A stretch of 36,475 nt of DNA. Origin: Catenaria anguillulae PL171 (taxonomy: Eukaryota > Blastocladiomycota > Blastocladiomycetes > Blastocladiales > Catenariaceae). The position numbers and the translations under genes are program-made. The stretch spans positions 1 through 36,475 of the forward strand of contig MCFL01000238.1 in assembly GCA_002102555.1 (NCBI GenBank), in the 5' to 3' direction. Below the pieces are notes generated by a model that saw only the letters and a list, made by a program, of their open reading frames with translations, was not told the DNA's origin and ran no database searches. Positions 27,038-36,475 of the stretch are shown here, in pieces; position 1 is the stretch's first letter, and each line of letters opens with the position of its first letter.

Positions 27038-30000
27038 ATGGCAAATTTATCAGCCGAAGCCAGGTTGATACCTGCACTGATTGGCCGGCTCAAGGAAAAG
27101 GCATGCACTTGGCACAATGCGGAAGCGACAAGGATATGCATTTCTTGATGCAAACACTCACAAACTATGGTCGACCGAATCATTTCAATAGTTTCCGCTG
27201 CAGGCCATCGTCTCCTTTGGATCGTCCGTGGAGTGCTCCCTCGACAAGGATGGCGTATCTGTGCTGCGAACATTGCGGGCACTTGCCATCAACGATGACC
27301 ATGGATCAATTATTGTGCAAAAAATGTTGCATATGGCCATGGACGTTCACGAGGTTTGTCGCCATCCTATCCATTGTTGATGTGAGTGAAGTTGAACACC
27401 GCGGTTCTGTCGTGTGTCATTTCTTTCAGGTGATGGAAACCCGCGGTGCCACATCCGACATATGCCTCAGCTTGGTGGTCCTCATGGAAATCATTGCCGA
27501 TTTCCTGTTTGCGCGTTGGTATCCAGATGGGTACGGCTTACACTGTTCCTTCCGCCCTTTCCATGTTGGGTGGGTGCTCACCGTTCCAAGAAAGGATAGG
27601 CAAGCGTCCATTTCACCACTCCCAGCCGAACCGCCCCACCCACTCAATGCAGGGCTTGCCGACGCTCTCCTGCAATGGCTCCGAAAATGCCTCATGCTCC
27701 GTGGCGACCCAACGTCTGGGCTGCTGACGCCCTACTTTCCGATCGAATCGCAACTCAAGATCCAGTCGACCATCATGCAAACAGGTCGCTTCTTCTCCGG
27801 CGACCTGGCCGACAGCTTGCTGCGTGCCGTCGGCCGCGTGGCATTTGGCTTGAGTGCATCCAACTGGGAAACCTTCTACAGAGATGTCCAGGTCCCGCTG
27901 CTGTCCACGAGCGAAAACGTGACGGCGAGCCAGGAAACTATCTCGAGCGCAGGCATTCCCATGGGCTCCTTGTCGCTCGACGTGTCCATGTTTCTTGCCG
28001 GCTGGGGTCTGTACGATTACGCCCGCGTGCGCGTGCTGATTCAAGAATTGACGCGTGTCCTGGGCAAGATGAAGCGTGACCGACGCAACCAGCTGTTGCA
28101 GGTGACGCACCACATTCTGTGGTCGTGGATCGAGCTGTACACGGAAGATTTCAGGGCATTGATTACAGTGGGAGCTGGAGCGGCCGCAAAGGAGTCGCCC
28201 GCTTACGACGACATGGCAGAACTGTTTGGGATCAAGTCGGACATGGATGCTTTTTTCGATGTCCTCCAGCAGCAAATTGAAATCAAGAAGAAGCCTCACG
28301 TGTGGCCACTGGTATTCTTGGTGCTCGTGTTGAATGCGGAAAAGGTGATGCACATTCATTCCGCGGGCAAGTCATCGTCAAAAGACAAGGACAAAGAAGG
28401 CGGTTCTGGCGGTGGAAGTGGAGGCAGCAACGGCAAGGACAGGACAGGCTTGGAGCGAAGAGCCGCCTTTCTGGAGCTAATTCAAAAGGCATTGCGCAAG
28501 GACAAGAACTCAGTCAGCAGCCAGGAATCACTTCCCATTTTGGTTCTTGACATTCTCAAGTTTCACACATTGTTGATTGGGACGCCCGCCGAGCAGTACT
28601 TGGCCAATTTTGTCACGGATGCAGCGGCCATGGGCCCGGCACTGGCCAAGGAAGTCGTCGCATCGGGACATTTACCAGATTCCCCACCTGACATCGTCAA
28701 GATCGAGTTGCTCACCATGGTCATTTCCAAGGTTGGGTCAACTTTTTTGGATGCATGGAGGGATACCGCATCGCCAGAGTTGGTGGCCCTGTCTTTGACA
28801 TGTCGGGCATTGGCAAGGTTGAAGAAGGTGCATCGGAGACGACTGTCGACAGACCACCAGCGCGCAATGAATGCGTACTTGAAGCCGTACATTCGCGTAC
28901 GTGTTCGCCGGGGCACATGATTCGCCTCAAGCTCACAATGTTGACTAATTTCTTTTATGTATCGGCACAACAATTCCAGCTCTTTGTCATGGAAGACGAT
29001 GCGCACAGCGAGCATGGCTCGTCAATCAGCTCCATTTCAAAAAAATCCAAGCACAAGGAGTGGTCTGCGTCCGAGTTGCCTTTCATTGACATGTTGCATG
29101 CACTCGAAGTGCACAGTTTCCTCACGGATGACGCCCAGTCCATCGAGTTCCTGTATCAAGTCATGACTCGTTGCATCCGGCCCTTGCAGCACAAGGCCGT
29201 TCAAGTGTTTTTGCAGCTGACGGTCTCGCCGCAAACAACACGCGAGTCCATGGGTCATCTGTCGACCGTGCTGCAGGCCCTGCAGCGACTTGTTGTTCGA
29301 TCCGACGACGCATACATTCAGGTGCACGGCATGGACGTCTTCTCTCAGCTTTTCGAGCTGCACACCCCGCGGGCGGACGCCCGTTCGCAGCAGTTCAGCA
29401 CAATTGCGAGTACCGAATCTCCCGCATCGATCAAGTCCTCGGTTTCCCATACATTGTCTCGCACGGATTCCAACGCAGCTTCCATCAAGGTCGGCGAGCG
29501 GCCCAAATTGGACTGGGTCATGATTCACTCGGAGCTGGAAGCCATGCTCATGACGTGTCAAACCGCCAGAGAGCAGATTCTTGTTCGCGAGGCAGTCAGG
29601 TGTTTGCAGGCTGTACTCAAATGGAACGCAACCGCCGAGACGCCGCTCTTTTCAACGTCGCACAATCGGGTCACGTATGCGAAGTGGAAGGAAACGAGGA
29701 CCTTGGAACAGTTTTGCCAGGCCTTGACCGAGTTGGAACCAACAGCTCAGATTCAAACAGCCAAAGAAGCCAGTGCGTACTTGTTCCCTGTCACTCTGTC
29801 CCCTTGATGACGCAAGAGAACTCACTCTGTTCCGTATTGATGCCGCAGTCTTGGAACGACTAGCTACAAGCAATGACAACGATATGCATCGGTACACTTG
29901 CTTCCTGCTCGCATCTCCAAGTAGCATTGACACTGTGACTCGCGCCTTTCAATGCTTTCGATTGAATCGCGTCCATCCATCGGTGTTCTCGTACATCCAC

Positions 30001-33000
30001 CCATCCAATTTGTCGCACGCACTCATCGTCCTGCCCACCATCATTGAACACTATGACGAGGAGAGCCTCGGATCTGTTTTTACGGCGATTTCGTCATACG
30101 ACTTGACGTGCGTTAATGCCAACCTCAACTCCTTGTTCTCGGGTCTCTTGCCTCGTGTCTCGGACCGGCATGCTGTACCGTTTTGCAGCATGCTCACCAA
30201 GTCATTCAACCAGCTGTGGTGGGACACGACGTTGTTGGACCCATTGCTCGACAGGCTGGCATCGTGGATTGATATCCCAGCCTTGACCCCATCGTGCATG
30301 GCTGTACTGGAGAACGTATGCAAGGTGACAAGGTTCTTCTATCCAACTACGCCGACGGGTCGTGCTCGCTTGCAACAGCTCTTGCCGTACATTATCACTT
30401 CGGAGAGCCATGCAACCAATGCTCTCAAGTTTGGCCACGTGCAAGACTTTCTTATTGCCACTGGACGCCTCAAGCACCCCGAGGCATGGGTGCTGCCAAT
30501 TCTCGATCGGCTTCGGGATGAGAAGGGTGCAAAACTGCCCAACGTAGGGCAGCTCTTGTCAAGCTCTGTGTTGCGTGCACTCAATTCCGTCGTGCCTCTG
30601 CAAGAATTGGACGATGTCGCGGCGTCTCTGTACCATTTCACGGCGAGCGAGGGCCGCGAAGTGGAAGTGGTAACTTGGTTGGTCCAAGCCGAGCTCGATG
30701 TCACTTCTCAGCCGCAAACGTTCTTACGGAGCAACGGGTTTGCAGTCAAGCTGGCGTCGCTCGCTGTCAAGGATGCAGGCGCGGGACTCTTGCTTTCCGT
30801 GCAGCGGCCGCTGGCCAACGTTGCGGACGAGGTAATTGAATTGGATCCGGGCAAGGAACAGTCGAGTACGAGCTTTGATCGCTTGACGAGTATTTGTGAA
30901 TCCGTCATGGCGTCCATTCTCGATTCCGCCCATACTGTGGCCCCGAGGCTGCGCAACATTTTCAAAACGATTGCTGATGTCATGGCAACAAAGTTCCCAA
31001 CGTATCGTTTGGTCGGAGTCGGCAACCTCGTCTTTCTGCGCCTATTGTGCCCCGCCATCATGTCCATGAGCGTTCCGCTCAACCAACGTGCAAGGACCTT
31101 GGTCGCAAAGTGCATTCAAAACACGGTCAACGGCGTCTACTTTGGCGGCAAGGAAGAGTATATGGCACCCATGAATACTTTTGTTGCCAAGTACCTCCCG
31201 CGTATTTCGCCCTTCTTGGAAGAGTTGTGCAATGCGATTCCCATCTCGGAGTCGCCCATGCCCATGTCACCGTCGGACGACCAACCGTCCCTTCACTTCC
31301 CAGCCCTCGCCATTGATACCTTCATGACGACCTCACCAGCTTCATCACTCGCGCCACCTCCGCTTCTCGGAAGTGCTGCACGGTCCATGTCAAAATCATC
31401 GACGTCCTCGGCGCTTGGCAACGGATCGCTGCACATTTCAACAGCCGACGGAGCAGACATTCGCTATTCGCATATGATCCACAAGTATCGAGACGCCATG
31501 CTGCCCGTTCTCAGCCCAGGCGACCGCGTTCAGTTTGTGCAGCTCATCAATGCGCTGCCAGTCAAGGAGCCTCACTTTGGGCCGCCGTTGGACTCGACGT
31601 CATTGCCGCCTGTCATGGGCCAGGATAGGCTGCAACATGAGGTGACTGTTTGTAGCGCGAAATGGTTCTTCAAGTCGGGAACGAGTCGCGTACGTCCATG
31701 GTCTCACTCTCTCCGTTCGTCGTCACGGCCCTAACAAGAATTTATTGTCAACGTACAGATGCAACTTCCTGTCTTTACGCTCGTTCTTCAACACGTTCCT
31801 CTTCATGTTCCAATCCAAACCTTGCTGACCACAATGTACCACGAACTGCGGCATTCGCCAAGCGTCCCGGTTGTTATTGTGGTGGACGCGAGCTTTAGTG
31901 TTTCGAGCGTATCCACCTCGCAACTTTTGCAACATTTCTTTACAGATTGCTGCATTATTATCGACAAGCTCGTGGTTGCTTTTTGCACCGAGCAAGTCTT
32001 GCAAGCACTGGAATCAACCGCCTCGCTTCCGCCCATGGTCCTCGCTCCCAAACTTGAAACGCTGCAGGAACACGTCTCGATCGATTGCCTGCCTCCGTCT
32101 CGACAGATATTGCTTACGGAGCTCGCAACAAAGCCCGTTCACTTGACAACGCTACCTGTTGGTCAGTTGCAACTTGCTGGGTCGCACATCATGTTGACTC
32201 GCGCCATGCGTGGGAAAGCGGTCCACGAGCTGTATCATGTTTCCGAGCTGGCCATCACAAGGGCCAACTCGGCAACAACAGCAGCTGGGTCATTGGCTTC
32301 GGCGTCATCCGGCGGTCCAACACCAACGTCGCACGGAATCCTGTACGCGCCAAGGTCCAACCGGTTTGCCATCTTTCGGTTGGCCACACCGCATCGACAC
32401 TCGACCGTGACCAACTCGAGCGCCAATGCCGAGTCGCCAGCCGAGGTGGTCTCCTTGCTCATGACGACCATTGCCTCAGGCAACGTCGTTCCGGATTTGG
32501 AAACATGCCGGGCCAATCGCACATCGGCCGCCATGATAGAGCATCCAGCGGGCATGCTGTATCACGTTCTCTTGGGTCAAGCTGCCGGAGGCGGATCGCT
32601 TCGGAGCAGCATATCAACAACTACTGCTATCCCGGAATCCTCGTGGCCAACCATCACTCAAGAACTCTGTGCACACGTGGTGCTCGCCACCAGCGCACGT
32701 GAAAAGCTTCTCTGTGTCGACCGACTCTGTGACCTGGTCGTGACCATTGTCCCACCATCCGTGTGGGCGCGCCAGCTCATCAGCACGCTCGTGTTTCTCA
32801 GCATCGCCGACCCAGCCGTGGCCGAGGTCGCACAGCGCCAGCTCGCGAGATCCACACACGGATCCACGATTCTGGAAGAACTTTTGCGGTCGCTCGAGCT
32901 CGGATTCGGCGCAGAGCACGACATGCTGATTGAAACCGTCATGGCCAACCACATCAAGCTCATGAGTTCGCACAACGAGACCGTGTACGAGCGGCTGTCG

Positions 33001-35170
33001 TCGACCTTGCGGCACCTTTTTCGGCAGCACAATCCGTCGGCCAAGCTCATTGTTCAGCAAGCACGATTCCTGCGCACGTCGCTGTCTGTGATTCCACGGG
33101 CATTGACAGACCCTGCGCCGTCGCTCATTTGGACGTTGTATGTGTCGACACAGTTGTCGACCGACATCATTGCCGAGTCTGTGCGCTCAGATTTGTATGC
33201 ACAACTGTGGCATAGCCGTACGCACGGCGACTGGACGTCGTTTCCGGAGCAGACGCGGGCTGCGCTGGTAGACGTTTGCCGGGATCATTTGACGAGCGAT
33301 GGAATCGCGTTTGTGCCAGCACTAAGGTTGCTCAACTTGCTGGCGTGTTCGTCGGCGAGTTCCTTCATTTCGCATGCAAGTCCCTCAACGCCGATGGTGG
33401 ATGAGACGGTTATCGAGTCCATCTTGGTCGTGCTGCGGGATCGGACCACAGGTAGCACTCATGCAGAGTTGTCCACAGATGTGCTGGATTTGTTGGACGC
33501 ATGTACGGCGCTCGTCAAGCACATGGATGCGGATACGGCAGGCAAAGAGGGCGGAAAGTACCTGGTACAACTTGCCGGGATTGGCATGGCGGTGCTTGGG
33601 ATTTATGGGCCAACACTGGCGCGACAGCACATCGACTTGTGGAATCGGCCGTGCAGCTTGCCGTGCAAGCGTTGCAAGTGATGGACGAACAGGGCATGTT
33701 GGTGGAAAATACGTTGGAGCGCGTCATGGCCGCCGATGCCGCCGGCGTGTTGGCGGCTGCAGACAAGGCGTTTGGCGTCAGCACGCAAACGCACTTCTCT
33801 ATTTCGATTGGATTGGTACTGTCCAAGGTGACGTTGAACAATCGGGTGTTGTTGGAGCCGCTTGTTCGATTGCTGGTCAACTTGGCCAAGCCGGGATCGA
33901 TTCCTACTGTCACATCGTCCAGTGTGTCTGGGCCAGCAGCGGAGGGAACCAGTAACAGCCACCCCACAGCACCATCACTTGTCATTCCCGACGCACTCTG
34001 TGGCTACTTGTTCCCGATCCTTGGCTCGCGCCAGCTTGCGACCCTGCTGTTCCCGCAAACGCAAGGCCCACGTTCGCTTCTTTCCAGCATGCACCTGGTC
34101 ACAGCATCGCGCGTGCTCATGGTGGCGCACTTGCTGCAACAGCTCGACTTGGCCACGGTGACTGGTAATGGCGACGCCGCGCGTTGGGTCTTGGACTGGC
34201 TCGAAGTTGTGTATGCCGAGTCGCCCACGTTGTTTGCACTCGTCTTGGAGGCGTTTACAGAGTGTACCGAGCGCCTTGTGAGTGTGAGCAGTGGTGCGAG
34301 CACGGTTGGTGCAGGTGAGAGTACCAGTGGGGCAGCCAAGCCTGCGGCCATCAGCGCGTTGAAACGTCATGCAAGCCATGGCGGAAGCTCGGGCAGCTTG
34401 CTCGCATCCACGCTTGCAAGGTCCGCCGTGGCAGCAGCGGCTCCAGTAGCGGCAACATCCCCTGTCGCGCTGGACGCAAGCGCCCTGGCGAGCTTGCAAG
34501 AGGCAATGTGGCGTGCGTGCGACCTCCTCACGACGCTATTGAGCGATACAACGGTCACGGAAAAAGTGCGTGTGCTGCGGGAAACATCCATCGTGTCACA
34601 GACACCCTCAACATCGACTGTCTCAACAACGGCGGCACCCCCGGCACCAGCAGCCCCACAGGAAATGTCGCTTGCAGATGCCATTCGCATGCTTCCGCCG
34701 CCGCCAGAGCTATCAGGAGGTAACAAAGTGCCCGTCATTTCTGCGCCGAGCATTCCACCAGGATCGAGCATGATGGTGAGTTCATTTGCAACTTCGACCA
34801 CGGCAGCCGCAAACAACAGCTCCACATCGTTGCTTGCCGTACTCGAGTCGCTGCACTTCCCCAGCCTGATTCCTCACCATCACACTTCGCCACCACCGCC
34901 GGCAACGGGAACGGGAACGGAACGGCGGTGCAGACCAAAGGCCAAGTGCTCGCAGTGTGCTCGTGGCTGTTCTTGGACCGAGCGCGACTCTGTCGTCGTC
35001 AGCATCCTCAGTCGTGGGCAAGTACTATGCACAGCCGCACACACGGCCTGGTGGGGTCGCCGTCATCGACCGTGACGGGGCCATTTTCGAGTGCAGTCAG
35101 CTCGCCAGTCATAGATGGGTATGTCGCTGGTGGTGAGCAGAGCGCTGGGGGCAGGGGAGCAGCCATGTAA
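27038..35170 (+). CDS. NF1: Neurofibromin/IRA-type Ras GTPase-activating protein
   Basis: Supported exons are 27204-27353, 27430-27530, 27600-28896, 28980-29772, 29819-31689 and 31759 to about 35170, roughly 2,500 residues in all. Introns are 46-83 nt; the 46-nt one is least certain. The first exon is unresolved; MANLSAEARLIPALIGRLKE at 27038 is a candidate. The RasGAP domain (30.6-31.2 kb) has the arginine-finger loop TFLRSNGFAVKLASL (Arg codon 30727-30729) and the signature FLRLLCPAIMS, then GGKEEYMAPMNTFVAKYLP. The Sec14-PH module starts WFFKSGTSR and QLPVFTLVL, with VVIVVDASFS, as in neurofibromin. The C-terminal region is helical. It switches frame near 33635 (QHID to LVESAVQLAVQALQ) and again inside a GGGAAC repeat near 34905-34922. 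The protein converts Ras-GTP to Ras-GDP at membranes. The C-terminus is uncertain (35075 or 35170). Confidence 0.85.
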
Positions 35171-35328
35171 ATGATTATTCTTGTTCGTTGTGCTTGCCAA
35201 GTGATGATGGTTTTTATCTATGCAGTTGACGATTCTGACGTTCAAATTTGAAATGGAGGGCAACTAGCTATTAATACTTGCTTCATTTCATCAGCAGACA
35301 ACGCAACACATGCACCAATATCCAAAAG

Positions 35329-36475
35329 CTACTTGCGGCTGGATCGCTTTTCCCGCTCACGTTCGCGGTCCTTGTCCTTCGAGGTCCGGTAGTCCCTATC
35401 CCTATCCCTGTCCCGATCCCGATCCCTGTCCCGATCCCTATCCCTGTCCCTGTCCCGCTCTCTGTCGCGATCCTTATCCCGCGAACTCCGATACTCCTTG
35501 TCGCGGTCCCGTTCTCTGTCGCGATCCCTGTCACGCTCCTGGACCGCGACCGCGACCGGCGTCCTTGCGTCTTTGGCCCGACTCTGCTGCCACTTGCCGC
35601 AGCCGCCGAACTCGACTTGAACTCCTTTTCCCGATCACTCCTCCTGTCCCTGTCGCGCGACCGGTCGCGTGGCCGGCTCGAGCTGCCCGCGACACAACAG
35701 ATGCCGAGGTCAATGTCCCAGGCCGACTCGCCACCAATGTGGACGATGCACTGACGCTCGACACGACACTCGATTCACGGTCGCGCGCCGGTGTTCCGGG
35801 CGCTGGATGCGGATGCAGACGCAGACGCGAGGACGGCGTGGCATTGCCTGCGGCGAAAGGTGCTGAGGCGGATGTGGAGGCTGGAGGTGCGGTGGATGCG
35901 GATGCGGATCCGCTGGCCGATGCATTGGCGAGCAGCAAAGGGTTGGTCATGGGCATGGCGAGCGGCTGGAGCGAGGGTGCGGGTGCGGGTGCGGGGCGCA
36001 AGCGCAGGCCATGGGCACGGGCCCGGGTGGCGGGGTTGGGCGTGCGGCGGCGGCCACGCGTGAGGGCGAGATGGGCAGGTTGGCAGTTGCGGGCGCCGGC
36101 GGCAGCTTTGTCGTGGTTGAGGTGCCGGTTTGGGCAGCGCCGCCACGGGCGGTCCGTTGACGGGTGCGGCGGAAGCGGGTGGTGGGCCGCTGGCGCCGCG
36201 GAACTTGAGCCTGCTTGCCAAGCCACCGCCCGTTGCCGGTTGCTGTTGCACGGCAGACATGGGCGCAGCTGCAGGCACGTTCAGTGATCCAGAGGTAGGC
36301 GTGGGTGCGTGTTGCATGAGATGGGCGGCGGGCGGGCGTGGGTATCCTGGGGGAGCCCCATATTGGTTTGGGGTTGTGGACGTGTGTGCATTGGAGAGGC
36401 GCGGGTCCAAATCCGGGAGGCGGTTGCCAGGGTGGCATACCGGGTGGCATCCCGGGTGTCATACCGAGCGGTGGC
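35329..36475 (-). CDS. Proline-rich protein with C-terminal Arg-Asp repeat, cut by the window edge
   Basis: Only the C-terminal part is present. The end of the window encodes GMPPGMPPWQPPPGFGPAP. This is followed, in more than one frame, by Pro/Ala-rich sequence such as QYGAPPGYPRPPAAHLMQH and GGLASRLKFRGASG, then TKLPPAPATANLPISPSR. The last 80 or so residues are a run of RD/RE dipeptides encoded by a GGGATC/GGGACA-type repeat (about 35390-35550). They end DKDREREREKRSSRK before a TAG at 35329-35331. RD-repeat tails with PPGF-type segments occur in RNA-processing factors such as Fip1 of the polyadenylation machinery. That comparison is only by composition. Frame changes at several points make the reading frame uncertain. 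Confidence 0.4.

Noticed and set aside
1-36475. tRNA, rRNA, CRISPR arrays or transposase genes
   Set aside because: I found no cloverleaf-like gene with the conserved arms, no rRNA-like sequence, no regularly spaced identical repeats with unique spacers, and no transposase or integrase motif.

Overview
This 36.5 kb window looks like nuclear DNA of a GC-rich, gene-dense fungus. Short GT-AG introns (about 46-127 nt) interrupt conserved eukaryotic genes: an LRRC40-type protein, a B-type cyclin, the Pol I/III subunit AC19 and a neurofibromin/IRA RasGAP. The short introns plus an LRRC40 orthologue suggest an early-diverging zoosporic lineage (Blastocladiomycota or Chytridiomycota). That placement is inference and no marker gene in the window proves it.

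Region 1 (about 0.2-9.5 kb, all minus strand) is a tandem cluster of one unnamed gene family. The best members are at 2291-3937 and 7897-9510. Each has a Q-rich or coiled-coil N-terminus, a conserved block beginning VLVL, and a C-terminal domain with the beta-alpha-beta-beta-alpha order and RNP2/RNP1-like strands of an RRM, but without the usual RNA-contacting aromatics. A second, shorter RRM-like domain (type B) follows three of the type A domains, so the ancestral protein probably carried two. Several copies change reading frame inside conserved sequence. This family is the most novel content of the window.

Region 2 (10.6-13.0 kb, minus) holds an AT-hook-like, Ser/Pro-rich protein with one intron. 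Region 3 (about 14.9-19.6 kb) holds poorly resolved, multi-exon, mostly plus-strand coding sequence that I do not recognise; its best part is a two-exon gene at 17195-18529.

Region 4 (19.6-25.2 kb) is a divergent pair, LRRC40 (minus) and B-type cyclin (plus), separated by about 1 kb of repeat-rich DNA. Region 5 (26.1-35.2 kb) is a second divergent pair, RPAC2/AC19 (minus) and a neurofibromin-like RasGAP (plus). They share a roughly 300 bp promoter containing a perfect GTCACGTGAC palindrome. Region 6 (35.3 kb to the end, minus) is the C-terminal part of a proline-rich protein ending in an Arg-Asp repeat; it runs off the window.

Several genes, including the otherwise well-conserved RasGAP, show single-base frame changes. 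Residual assembly indels are therefore a real alternative to pseudogenisation throughout the window.
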